A stretch of DNA of 48,656 bases from JALJPB01 sp963933115 (GTDB lineage: Bacteria; Pseudomonadota; Gammaproteobacteria; Enterobacterales; Alteromonadaceae): assembly GCA_963933115.1 (NCBI GenBank), contig CAWVSL010000017.1:1-48656 (forward strand), read 5' to 3'. The notes under the pieces are model-generated. The model had not been told where the DNA came from. It saw only the letters and a list, made by a program, of their open reading frames with translations, and made no database searches. Both the position numbers and the translations under genes were made by a program. Of the stretch, positions 25,892 through 33,710 are shown piece after piece; position 1 is the stretch's first letter, and each line of letters starts with the position of its first letter.

Positions 25892-26995
25892 CTAAAGTCT
25901 CATTGGCATTACAACATATAGGGCTTCGCCAGAATTTGAACCTTCAATAACTACGCTACTATTTGCATCAGCTAAAGTAAACTTTACTGAAGAATCTTTG
26001 ATTGCGCTTAGTACGTCAAGTACATAGCTTACGTTAAAACCTATTTCAAGTTCATCATAAGGGAAGTCAACTTCAAGTTCTTCTTCTGCTTGCTCCTGTT
26101 CAGGGTTATTGGCAGTAATTTTTAAAAGTGAGTTAGCAAAATTAAGACGAACGCCCTTAAACTTCTCGTTAGATAAGATAGAGGCTCGAGAAAGTACTTG
26201 GCGAAGTTGGTCCTTGCTAGTTTCCATAACCTTGTCACCATTACGAGGTAATACCCGTCGGTAATCAGGAAAACGGCCATCAACTAATTTACTAGTAAAA
26301 GAAAATTCGGTATCGATGATACGGATATGGTTAGAGCCCAAGAAAACTTGAATCTCCTCGTCAACGGGATCTAACAGCCTAATTATCTCAAGGATAGCTT
26401 TACGAGGCACAATAACTTGACGAGCCGGTAGAGATAATGAATCATTGGCAATTTTACAAATAGCAAGACGGTGACCATCTGTGGCAACGGAACGAATTTC
26501 ATTATTCTCTGTTTCAATAGACATACCATTAAGATAATACCTAACATCTTGATTTGCCATTGAAAAATGGGTACTTTCAATTAATCTAAGTAGTTCGGAT
26601 TTAGATAACTGGAACTCAACGTCACCACGCCACTCTTCGATATTAGGGAAATCTGTTGCGGGTAATGTTGATAACGAATATTTACTGCGACCAGTACTTA
26701 GTTTAATAGCATCATCCGTTGACTCAAATATCAACAAAGAATTTTCAGGTAAACTTTTACATATATCAAGTAACTTTCTTGCTGGAATGGTAATTTTCCC
26801 ATCCTCAGCTTGGTTATCAATATCAGCATAAGCAACCATTTCAAGCTCTAAGTCAGTAGCTGTTAAAGTAAGTGATTGCCCACTTACTTCTAAAAGTACA
26901 TTACCCAATATGGGTAGTGTACTTTTCCGTTCAACTGCACCAGAAACTAATAATAATGGTTTAAGTAAAAATTCCCTATTTAATGAAAACTTCAT
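25892..26995 (-). CDS. dnaN: DNA polymerase III beta sliding clamp
   Basis: DnaN forms the ring-shaped homodimer that tethers DNA polymerase III to DNA. The 367 residues (E. coli 366) make three clamp domains; the start MKFSLNREFLLKPLLLVSGAVERKS-type sequence and the C-terminal end VVMPMRL are characteristic of the family. It is 53 bases after dnaA and 59 bases before recF, in the standard dnaA-dnaN-recF order. Confidence 0.97.
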   Translation of the reverse strand: MKFSLNREFLLKPLLLVSGAVERKSTLPILGNVLLEVSGQSLTLTATDLELEMVAYADIDNQAEDGKITIPARKLLDICKSLPENSLLIFESTDDAIKLSTGRSKYSLSTLPATDFPNIEEWRGDVEFQLSKSELLRLIESTHFSMANQDVRYYLNGMSIETENNEIRSVATDGHRLAICKIANDSLSLPARQVIVPRKAILEIIRLLDPVDEEIQVFLGSNHIRIIDTEFSFTSKLVDGRFPDYRRVLPRNGDKVMETSKDQLRQVLSRASILSNEKFKGVRLNFANSLLKITANNPEQEQAEEELEVDFPYDELEIGFNVSYVLDVLSAIKDSSVKFTLADANSSVVIEGSNSGEALYVVMPMRL

Positions 26996-27048
26996 TGAGT
27001 TGCCCTATCGTTAAGCTGATTAATATAATTATTGTCAAGTATTAGTTG

Positions 27049-28413
27049 TTAAGAAGAAAGTGTCCTAATTAAATTTGAATAATCTTCTTTTATATCATGT
27101 GTTTCTTCTCGTAACGTTTTAATTTTACGGCAAGCATGTAATACAGTGGTATGATCTCTACCACCGAACGCATCACCAATTTCGGGTAAACTATGGTTAG
27201 TTAACTCTTTAGATAATGCCATTGCAATTTGTCTAGGTCTAGCAACAGATCTATTTCTTCTTTTAGAAAGCAAGTCTGCAACCTTAATCTTATAATACTC
27301 TGCTACTGTTTTCTGTATATTATCAATAGTGACTAATTTATCTTGTAGCGCCAATAAATCTCGCAGAGCTTCTCTAACAAAGTCGATAGTGATCGAACGA
27401 CCTGTAAAATTAGCGTTAGCAATAACTCTGTTAAGTGCACCCTCTAATTCCCTAACGTTAGAACGTAAACGCTTGGCAATAAAAAATGCCACCTCATCGG
27501 CTAAATTAATATGATTTTCTTGAGCTTTACGTTTTAAGATAGCGACGCGAGTCTCTAACTCAGGAGGTTCTATCGCAATTGTTAATCCCCAACCAAAACG
27601 TGATTTAAGGCGGTCATCAACACCAACAATTTCTTTAGGGTAACGGTCACTAGTAAGGATAATTTGTTGATTGCCTTCAAGTAAGGCATTAAAAGTATGA
27701 AAAAACTCTTCTTGTGTTCTCTCTTTACCAGCAAAGAATTGTATATCATCTATAAGTAACGCATCTACGTTGCGGTAATAGTGTTTAAATTTCTCCATAG
27801 CATTATTTTGTAATGCTCTAACCATATCTTGGACAAATCGTTCTGAGTGCATGTAAGCTATTTTAGCATTAGGTTTATTGAGTAATATTCCGTTACCAAC
27901 AGCATGGAGTAGATGAGTTTTACCTAAACCAGTACCGCCATAAATAAATAAGGGGTTGTAAGCAGTCCCCGGGTTTTCAGAAACTTGGGAAGCGGCGGCC
28001 CTAGCTAATTGATTAGACTTACCTTCAACAAAATTATCAAAGGTATATTTTTCTCTGACATTAGCCTTTTTAGGAAGATTGGTTTCTAACTCCTCTACCC
28101 TAGTATTACCGGGGACAATTGATGGAGCTGTAGAAGATGACGTTGCATGGACTGCAATACTACCTTCGGGTTTGCTACCAACATCAAATCTTAGTAAAGG
28201 AGGATTGACCTCATCATGTAAAGAAACCAACTCATTGATTCTATTAACGTACTTATCTCTAACCCAGTCGAGCACAAATCGATTAGGTGCATAAAGCGTC
28301 ATGATATTGTTATCAACAACACATTGTAATGGTCTAATCCACATACTAAATTGTTGAGCAGGCAACTCTTCTTGTAATACAGATAAGCAACGTTGCCAAA
28401 GTAAAAGATCCAC
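27049..28413 (-). CDS. dnaA: Chromosomal replication initiator protein DnaA
   Basis: DnaA binds TTATCCACA boxes at oriC and opens the duplex. Four domains are visible: N-terminal LWQRCLSVLQEELPAQQFSMWIRPL for DnaB/DiaA contact, a variable linker, the AAA+ core with Walker A GGTGLGKTHLLHA (about 159-171) and Walker B LLIDDIQFFAGKE, and a C-terminal helix-turn-helix ending in the signature GGRDHTTVLHACRKI. The start is set at GTG 28413, five bases after a GGGAG; an adjacent TTG at 28416 is too close to that site. The gene is 454 residues. A DnaA box upstream suggests autoregulation. Confidence 0.97.
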   Translation of the reverse strand: MDLLLWQRCLSVLQEELPAQQFSMWIRPLQCVVDNNIMTLYAPNRFVLDWVRDKYVNRINELVSLHDEVNPPLLRFDVGSKPEGSIAVHATSSSTAPSIVPGNTRVEELETNLPKKANVREKYTFDNFVEGKSNQLARAAASQVSENPGTAYNPLFIYGGTGLGKTHLLHAVGNGILLNKPNAKIAYMHSERFVQDMVRALQNNAMEKFKHYYRNVDALLIDDIQFFAGKERTQEEFFHTFNALLEGNQQIILTSDRYPKEIVGVDDRLKSRFGWGLTIAIEPPELETRVAILKRKAQENHINLADEVAFFIAKRLRSNVRELEGALNRVIANANFTGRSITIDFVREALRDLLALQDKLVTIDNIQKTVAEYYKIKVADLLSKRRNRSVARPRQIAMALSKELTNHSLPEIGDAFGGRDHTTVLHACRKIKTLREETHDIKEDYSNLIRTLSS

Positions 28414-28480
28414 CAAAACTCCCAGTGATAGGCGACACCTGAATAGTATGAATTATTCGGATAAAGCGAAATTTAATATT

Positions 28481-28486
28481 ATTATA
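28481..28486 (-). promoter_or_regulatory. Probable dnaA -10 element
   Basis: A perfect TATAAT on the minus strand lies about 70 bases upstream of the dnaA start. No good -35 is present, and the DnaA box at 28508-28516 falls at roughly the -35 position, which would let DnaA repress its own gene. Confidence 0.45.
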
Positions 28487-28507
28487 GTAATGCTATTATC
28501 TCTATAG

Positions 28508-28516
28508 TTATCCACA
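28508..28516 (+). promoter_or_regulatory. DnaA box upstream of dnaA
   Basis: A perfect TTATCCACA, next to the putative dnaA promoter. The arrangement fits the known autoregulation of dnaA in gammaproteobacteria. Confidence 0.8.
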
Positions 28517-28767
28517 AGTGCAATATTGATAACTCACTAATATTGATATTTTACGAAAAATATCAATAAAACCCTATAGAAATAACAACTAAATTGATAT
28601 ATATGCTAATTTTAAAGCAAAATATATTTAAGTATATTAATTTGATATAAATACATAAATGTCCTATTTATAAACATGAGATAACCATAATTGTTAAAAA
28701 ACTGTGGATATAATTAATGGAACAGGGATCGTTAGCGATCATTTATATAAACACATGAAGATATTCA

Positions 28768-28796
28768 TTGACAAAAGGTACAACTAACTATAAAAT
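28768..28796 (+). promoter_or_regulatory. rpmH promoter
   Basis: A perfect -35 TTGACA (28768-28773), a 17-base spacer and TAAAAT (28791-28796), followed by TCGCGCTC, a GC-rich discriminator typical of growth-rate-controlled ribosomal promoters. Confidence 0.75.
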
Positions 28797-28871
28797 TCGC
28801 GCTCTTTTTTAGACCCAGTGTGCTCATTACGGCTGTTTTGCCAGGGCAACAACAACCGACGGATTAGCGTA

Positions 28872-29006
28872 ATGAAAAGAACATTTCAACCTAGCGTATT
28901 AAAACGTAAGCGTAACCACGGATTTCGTGCTCGTATGGCAACAAAGAATGGCCGTGCAGTAATTGCACGTCGTCGTGCTAAAGGCCGCGCGCGTTTAAGT
29001 GCTTAA
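28872..29006 (+). CDS. rpmH: 50S ribosomal protein L34
   Basis: A 44-residue, very basic protein starting MKRTFQPSVLKRKRNHGFRA, the standard L34 sequence of the large ribosomal subunit. The ATG at 28872 is chosen because it gives the universal L34 N-terminus; an in-frame ATG 54 bases upstream would add residues that no L34 has. It leads the rpmH-rnpA-yidD-yidC cluster, with a terminator-like hairpin before rnpA. Confidence 0.97.
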   Translation: MKRTFQPSVLKRKRNHGFRARMATKNGRAVIARRRAKGRARLSA

Positions 29007-29030
29007 TTTTAAGTACTGATTCTGTGTATA

Positions 29031-29063
29031 AAAAAAGTCTTTATAACTAAAGGCTTTTTTTTT
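29031..29063 (+). terminator. Hairpin terminator or attenuator between rpmH and rnpA
   Basis: AGTCTTT (29036-29042) pairs with AAAGGCT (29049-29055), including one G-U pair, flanked by an A run before and nine T residues after. It would make most transcripts stop after rpmH, so that L34 exceeds RNase P protein. Confidence 0.75.
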
Positions 29064-29103
29064 GCGTCAATTTAAATTTAATGAGAAGAGTTAAGTCATT
29101 ATT

Positions 29104-29460
29104 ATGGTTTCTTACAAATTTGTCAGAGATTCGCGGTTATTAACGCCAAGTGATTTTCAAACAGTATTTACGAAGCCAATTAGATTTGGGTCTAGTCATG
29201 TGACTATTTTAATTACGCCAAACTTGTCTAAACGTAATCGATTAGGTTTAGCAATTGCTAAAAAACGTATTAAATTGGCAGTTCAGCGAAATAGAATAAA
29301 AAGACAAATTCGTGAAAGTTTTCGCCTGAACCAGCATAAACTACCCCACATAGACATGGTAGTAATGGTTAAGTCTGGTACTGATGGACTTGAAAATAAT
29401 GAAATTAATCAACAATTAGAAAAAATATGGCTAAAAGTAATTCAACGCTTCAAAGGCTAG
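29104..29460 (+). CDS. rnpA: Ribonuclease P protein component
   Basis: RnpA is the protein cofactor of RNase P, which trims tRNA 5' leaders. The 118 residues are basic and contain the RNA-binding RNR motif (RNRIKRQIRESFRL from residue 62) and the N-terminal RDSRLLTPSDFQTVF segment. The end of the gene overlaps the start of yidD by 34 bases in another frame, a conserved arrangement. Confidence 0.96.
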   Translation: MVSYKFVRDSRLLTPSDFQTVFTKPIRFGSSHVTILITPNLSKRNRLGLAIAKKRIKLAVQRNRIKRQIRESFRLNQHKLPHIDMVVMVKSGTDGLENNEINQQLEKIWLKVIQRFKG

Positions 29461-29675
29461 TAATAACTTTGATTAACGCCTATAAACGTTGGCTTAGTCC
29501 ACTGTTAGGTGATAATTGTCGATTCCAACCAACATGCTCAACATATGCAATTGAAGCAGTTAATTGCTTCGGAGTGATAAAAGGGTGTTGGCTAGCGGGC
29601 AAACGTATACTAAAATGCCATCCACTTAATGCAGGGGGAGAAGATCCCGTGCCTAAATCAAAAGAAGAGAAATAA
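29427..29675 (+). CDS. yidD: Membrane protein insertion efficiency factor YidD
   Basis: An 82-residue protein with the YidD core: INAYKRWLSPLLGDNCRFQPTCSTYAIEA with C31 and C37, then GCWLAGKRILKCHPLNAGGEDPVP. It is a membrane-associated helper of YidC-dependent insertion. The start lies inside rnpA (34-base overlap) and its stop is 5 bases before yidC. The first dozen residues are variable, so a slightly later start cannot be excluded. Confidence 0.93.
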   Translation: MAKSNSTLQRLVITLINAYKRWLSPLLGDNCRFQPTCSTYAIEAVNCFGVIKGCWLAGKRILKCHPLNAGGEDPVPKSKEEK

Positions 29676-29680
29676 ACCTT

Positions 29681-31315
29681 ATGGAATCACAACGCAGTTT
29701 TCTGTTTATTGCGCTAATGGTGGTCACTTATTTGCTATACACACAATGGCAACTTGATAACGCACCAGTAGTTGAGCAACAGACTTACAGTCAAACAATG
29801 GAAACAAACATTGATTCATCAGGTGACTTTATTCCTGAGTCTTCAGACAATGCAAATACAGTCGTTAAAAGCACTGTTTCTTCTGCTCAGTTCATTACAG
29901 TAAATACCGATGTATTATCATTAAAAATAAATACACAGGGTGGTGATATAGTTGAAGTAAAATTATTAGCTTATGAAACAGAACAAGGTAATAATATTCC
30001 GTTTACTATTATGCAAAACGGACAAAATAGATATATTGCCCAAAGTGGTTTAACAGGCGCTAATGGATTGGATAGAATTATCAAGGGACGTCCGATTTAT
30101 TCGACTAATGGGGTTAATTTTGATACAGAATATAATGACCCATTGGCTGTAGATTTAACATATATAACGGATGATGGTTTAGCGGTAACTAAAAGGTTTA
30201 CCTTTAACCATTCGAGCTACAGCGTTAATGTCGAATATATAATTGAAAATAATACCGCCAACAATGTATCAGTCCAGCTTTATGCTCAACTAAAACAATC
30301 TACTAATGTGGATACATCGTCAGGATTAATTCCAACTTACCGTGGTGCAGCTTATTCAACATCTGAAGAGAGATATGAGAAATATGATTTTGATGATATC
30401 CAAGATCAAACATTAAATGTATCAACACCTGGTGGTTGGGTAGCAATGTTAGAACATTACTTTGTATCTGCATGGGTGCCTAAAGCCTCTGATAACAACC
30501 AACTTTATACAAGTTATACTTCAAACAGAGATGCTGTGATTGGTTTTAAAGCACCCGTGATGACAGTAGAAACTAATCAGGTAGCATCAACTTCTGCCAT
30601 TTTTTATGTTGGTCCAAAAAATCAGGATATATTAGAGAGTATTGCAGATAATCTAGATTTAACAATTGATTACGGGTTTCTCTTTATGATTAGCCAACCA
30701 CTATTTTGGCTGTTAATAAAAATACAATCAGTTGTAAGTAATTGGGGATTAGCAATTATAGTCATCACTTTAATTGTTAAAGGCGGTATGTACCCTCTTA
30801 CTAAAGCCCAATACACTTCTATGGCAAAAATGCGTGATTTACAACCTAAGATGGCTGTATTAAAAGAAAGATTTGGCGATGATCGTCAAAAAATGTCTCA
30901 AGGTATGATGGAACTTTACAAAAAAGAGAAAGTAAATCCCGCTGGCGGTTGTTTACCTTTAATAGTACAAATGCCTATTTTCTTAGCACTATACTGGGTA
31001 TTTTTAGAAAGTATTGAATTAAGACACGCACCATTTATATTCTGGATACAAGATCTGTCAGCAATGGACCCTTATTTTGTACTACCTGTATTAATGGGCA
31101 TTAGTATGTTCGTTATGCAAAAAATGCAACCTATGACAATTCAGGACCCGATGCAACAAAAAATAATGCAGTATATGCCCGTCGTATTCTCAATATTTAT
31201 GGCGTGGTTCCCATCAGGATTAGTACTATATTGGTTAGTTAGTAACTTGATATCAATTACTCAAATGAAAATCATTTTTAGCGGTATTGCTAAAGCTAAA
31301 GTTAAAGATAAGTAA
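29681..31315 (+). CDS. yidC: Membrane protein insertase YidC
   Basis: YidC inserts and folds inner-membrane proteins alone or with SecYEG; substrates include F-ATPase subunits a and c, encoded further right in this window. The 544 residues have an N-terminal anchor (about 6-22), a large periplasmic beta domain (about 50-320), and the conserved five-helix core starting near WGLAIIVITLIVKG with the positively charged cytoplasmic hairpin and NPAGGCLPLIVQMPIFLALYW. It ends with a lysine-rich tail and is followed by a strong terminator. Confidence 0.97.
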   Translation: MESQRSFLFIALMVVTYLLYTQWQLDNAPVVEQQTYSQTMETNIDSSGDFIPESSDNANTVVKSTVSSAQFITVNTDVLSLKINTQGGDIVEVKLLAYETEQGNNIPFTIMQNGQNRYIAQSGLTGANGLDRIIKGRPIYSTNGVNFDTEYNDPLAVDLTYITDDGLAVTKRFTFNHSSYSVNVEYIIENNTANNVSVQLYAQLKQSTNVDTSSGLIPTYRGAAYSTSEERYEKYDFDDIQDQTLNVSTPGGWVAMLEHYFVSAWVPKASDNNQLYTSYTSNRDAVIGFKAPVMTVETNQVASTSAIFYVGPKNQDILESIADNLDLTIDYGFLFMISQPLFWLLIKIQSVVSNWGLAIIVITLIVKGGMYPLTKAQYTSMAKMRDLQPKMAVLKERFGDDRQKMSQGMMELYKKEKVNPAGGCLPLIVQMPIFLALYWVFLESIELRHAPFIFWIQDLSAMDPYFVLPVLMGISMFVMQKMQPMTIQDPMQQKIMQYMPVVFSIFMAWFPSGLVLYWLVSNLISITQMKIIFSGIAKAKVKDK

Positions 31316-31340
31316 TGATATAAGTGTACTAAATAAATAT

Positions 31341-31366
31341 AAGGCGACCAACAGGTCGCCTTTTTT
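31341..31366 (+). terminator. Terminator downstream of yidC
   Basis: AAGGCGACC (31341-31349) and GGTCGCCTT (31354-31362) form a perfect 9-base stem with an AACA loop, followed by T residues. Confidence 0.9.
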
Positions 31367-31412
31367 ATAATCAATCGTTTATAATGGCGATGACTAATTT
31401 TAGGAAGTTAAA

Positions 31413-32831
31413 ATGAACGAACAAATACTAACAACATACTATCAAGAAACCATTGCCGCCCAAGCAACTGCTCCGGGTAGAGGTGGTGTCGGTATTATCA
31501 GAATATCAGGTCCAGAAACTGTTAATGTAGCAAAAACTATATTGGGTAGAGTGCCAGAAATAAGGAAGGCTGAATACTTACCCTTTAAGAATAGAGATAA
31601 ACATATATTAGATCAAGGCATAGCTTTATTTTTCAAGGCTCCTAATTCATTTACAGGAGAAGATGTCCTTGAACTTCAAGGACACGGTGGCCCGGTTATA
31701 CTTGATATGATCCTTAAAGAAGTACTTGCCATCAACAAAGTCAGAATGGCAAAGCCTGGTGAATTTAGTGAACAAGCATTCTTAAACGACAAACTTGACT
31801 TAACTCAAGCAGAAGCAATTGCCGACTTAATAAATTCAAGCTCAGAACAAGCTGCACGATGCGCCCTTCAGTCTCTAAAAGGAAACTTTTCAAAGCTAGT
31901 TAATGATATGGTCGAAAGTATTATTCACCTAAGGATGTATGTTGAAGCCGCTATAGATTTTCCAGAAGAAGAAATAGACTTCCTTGCCGATAAAAAAATA
32001 GTTACCGAGCTCAAAGCTATTATCAGTAAAGTAGAAAGTGTGCGCCAACAAGCTCAACAAGGCAGCATAATTAGAGAAGGTATGCGTGTAGTTATTGCTG
32101 GCCGTCCTAATGCCGGCAAATCAAGTTTATTAAACGCATTAAGTGGAAAGGAAACGGCAATAGTTACCGATATAGCCGGAACAACCCGAGATGTACTAAC
32201 CGAGCAAATACACATTGATGGTATGCCCCTTCATATAATAGATACTGCTGGTTTAAGGGAAAGTACTGACAAGGTTGAAAAAATTGGTATAGAACGAGCT
32301 TGGCAAGAAATAAATCAAGCTGATAGAGTATTATTGATGGTAGATGCTGCTGATGACAACTCAGTTAAAAGTGACGAACTTACCATCAAAGAAGATTGGC
32401 CAGAGTTTTTTAAAAGACTACCGAGTAATATAGGCTTAACTATTATTAGGAACAAGGCTGACATTAGTAACGCAGTAACTGGTTATATAGAAGTTAATGA
32501 CTCAACCGCAGATAACATCCACAGTATCGTTACATTATCAGCAAAAACAGGTGATGGGGTTGATAGCTTAAAAGAGCACTTAAAAACTATCATGGGTTAC
32601 CAAGGTAGTACAGAAGGTGGTTTTATGGCAAGACGACGTCATCTGATAGCCTTAGAAAGAACTCATGAGCATTTAAAGATAGGTTTGGAACAACTTGAGT
32701 CTTATGTTGCCGGTGAGATATTAGCTGAAGAACTGCGTATCTGTCAGCAGGAGCTTGATCAAATCACTGGAGAGTTTACCAGTGACGATTTGTTGGGGAA
32801 GATATTTTCTTCTTTTTGTGTTGGTAAGTAG
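31413..32831 (+). CDS. mnmE: tRNA modification GTPase MnmE
   Basis: MnmE and MnmG together modify U34 of tRNAs to 5-carboxymethylaminomethyluridine. The 472 residues have a tetrahydrofolate-binding N-terminal domain (APGRGGVGIIRISG), a central helical domain, an inserted G domain with P-loop GRPNAGKS (230-237), DIAGTTRD and DTAGLRES, and a C-terminal FCVGK, whose cysteine is the functional residue of the family. A TATAAT (31380-31385) just upstream may be its own promoter after the yidC terminator. The partner gene mnmG lies on the other side of oriC. Confidence 0.97.
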   Translation: MNEQILTTYYQETIAAQATAPGRGGVGIIRISGPETVNVAKTILGRVPEIRKAEYLPFKNRDKHILDQGIALFFKAPNSFTGEDVLELQGHGGPVILDMILKEVLAINKVRMAKPGEFSEQAFLNDKLDLTQAEAIADLINSSSEQAARCALQSLKGNFSKLVNDMVESIIHLRMYVEAAIDFPEEEIDFLADKKIVTELKAIISKVESVRQQAQQGSIIREGMRVVIAGRPNAGKSSLLNALSGKETAIVTDIAGTTRDVLTEQIHIDGMPLHIIDTAGLRESTDKVEKIGIERAWQEINQADRVLLMVDAADDNSVKSDELTIKEDWPEFFKRLPSNIGLTIIRNKADISNAVTGYIEVNDSTADNIHSIVTLSAKTGDGVDSLKEHLKTIMGYQGSTEGGFMARRRHLIALERTHEHLKIGLEQLESYVAGEILAEELRICQQELDQITGEFTSDDLLGKIFSSFCVGK

Positions 32832-32860
32832 CTCTAATAAAAATATTATTTTGGATTAAT

Positions 32861-33304
32861 ATGTCCTCATTTCAAATTATCGTTGGCAGTATGCTAGGCG
32901 GAACAGAATACGTTGCTGAAGCTTGTGAAGAGACTTTACAAGAACTAGGTCATCAAACGACAATTCATTTACAACCGCAATTGACAAAAATATTAACTGA
33001 TAATCAGACTTGGTTAATTTGTACTTCAACTCATGGAGCTGGAGACTATCCTGATAACATTCAAAAATTCGTAACAGATCTTAGATCTTATAAACAAGAT
33101 CTATCCTCAGTTAAAATAATCATATTAGGGATTGGTGATAAAAATTACGATACTTATTGTTCAGCCGCTAGAAATATAGAAAATATATTAAATTCATTCG
33201 CTTGTGTATCAATATCACCAATTAAACTGTTAGACATGAATGAGGATATAGATCCTGAAGAACTCGCTCAGCAGTGGATAATAGAAATTCAAGATCTTTT
33301 ATAA
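32861..33304 (+). CDS. mioC: Flavodoxin-like protein MioC
   Basis: A 147-residue flavodoxin-fold protein with the FMN phosphate loop GSMLGGTEYVAE (about 8-19), CTSTHGAGDYPDN and GIGDKNYDTYC segments. E. coli MioC binds FMN and has been linked to biotin synthase activity. The gene directly borders oriC, and as in E. coli its transcription would run through the origin toward mnmG. Confidence 0.93.
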   Translation: MSSFQIIVGSMLGGTEYVAEACEETLQELGHQTTIHLQPQLTKILTDNQTWLICTSTHGAGDYPDNIQKFVTDLRSYKQDLSSVKIIILGIGDKNYDTYCSAARNIENILNSFACVSISPIKLLDMNEDIDPEELAQQWIIEIQDLL

Positions 33305-33320
33305 CAAGCTTACCCTCAAC

Positions 33321-33329
33321 TTATCCACA
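33321..33329 (+). promoter_or_regulatory. DnaA box, perfect, mioC-proximal
   Basis: TTATCCACA, the outermost box on the mioC side, in the position of E. coli R4. Confidence 0.88.
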
Positions 33330-33354
33330 AAAAACAAATAAATAAAAACAACAA

Positions 33355-33363
33355 TGTGTATAA
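33355..33363 (-). promoter_or_regulatory. DnaA box, TTATACACA type
   Basis: TTATACACA on the minus strand, the same sequence as E. coli R2. Confidence 0.85.
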
Positions 33364-33427
33364 CTATAAGGATAACAGGTTAATTTCCTATTATTATTCA
33401 GTGTACAATAATATTCGATTTACCCCC

Positions 33428-33436
33428 TGTGGATAA
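33428..33436 (-). promoter_or_regulatory. DnaA box, perfect, central
   Basis: TTATCCACA on the minus strand in the middle of the origin. Confidence 0.88.
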
Positions 33437-33468
33437 CTAGCTGTTTTGATCAGAGGTTTGTTACGGGT

Positions 33469-33485
33469 TGATCAAGGTTTGATCA
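33469..33485. repeat. GATC-containing inverted repeat in oriC
   Basis: TGATCAA and TTGATCA are perfect 7-base arms around GGT. It lies between the central and R1-like DnaA boxes, where E. coli oriC has its IHF site, and partly resembles the IHF consensus. It also carries two Dam sites 11 bases apart. Confidence 0.5.
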
Positions 33486-33533
33486 CAAGTTAATGGATCA
33501 CCTAAAATACTGTTACATATAATAAAAAACTAC

Positions 33534-33542
33534 TTATCCACA
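33534..33542 (+). promoter_or_regulatory. DnaA box, perfect, next to unwinding element
   Basis: TTATCCACA in the position of E. coli R1, directly followed by the AT-rich stretch. Confidence 0.9.
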
Positions 33543-33550
33543 GAAAAAGG

Positions 33551-33600
33551 CTTTACTAATAATAAGTAATAATAAGATCTATATAGAGATCTCTTTTTAA
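33551..33600. other. Probable DNA unwinding element of oriC
   Basis: Only 9 of 50 bases are G or C. It contains AATAATAAGATC and GATCTCTTTTTAA, which resemble the GATC-anchored 13-mers opened by DnaA in E. coli, and lies beside the R1-like box on the mnmG side, as expected. Confidence 0.78.
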
Positions 33601-33710
33601 AACAAAGGATCAAGACACGATCTTAAAAGTCATTTGATCGTATCCCTAAAGGTAAAAAAAAGCTAAAATACGCATCTTATTTTTTAGAATGAAGTTAGGA
33701 TAAAAATTTT

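Larger units (their letters stand above)
28414..28871. other. dnaA-rpmH divergent intergenic region
   Basis: About 450 bases without a gene. It contains divergent promoters for dnaA (leftward) and rpmH (rightward), one perfect DnaA box (28508-28516), one near-match on the minus strand (28703-28711, one mismatch) and very AT-rich sequence in between (roughly 28,520-28,680). Two GATC sites lie near 28,727 and 28,737. In Pseudomonas the equivalent dnaA-rpmH gap is a functional origin; here the box density is lower than in the mioC-mnmG gap. Confidence 0.6.
33305..33710. other. oriC: Chromosomal replication origin oriC
   Basis: The 406-base mioC-mnmG gap has four DnaA boxes: TTATCCACA at 33321-33329 and 33534-33542 (plus), and TTATCCACA at 33428-33436 and TTATACACA at 33355-33363 (minus). 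An AT-rich unwinding stretch follows the last box on the mnmG side. Nine GATC sites for Dam methylation and SeqA fall between 33448 and 33639. Layout and flanking genes match enterobacterial and Vibrio oriC, with R4-like to R1-like order running from mioC to mnmG. Activity is inferred, not shown. Confidence 0.93.

Noticed and set aside
28818..28871. Extended N-terminus of rpmH from an upstream ATG
   Set aside because: L34 universally starts MKRTFQPS-like; the added residues are not ribosomal-protein-like and the upstream ATG is too near the transcription start.
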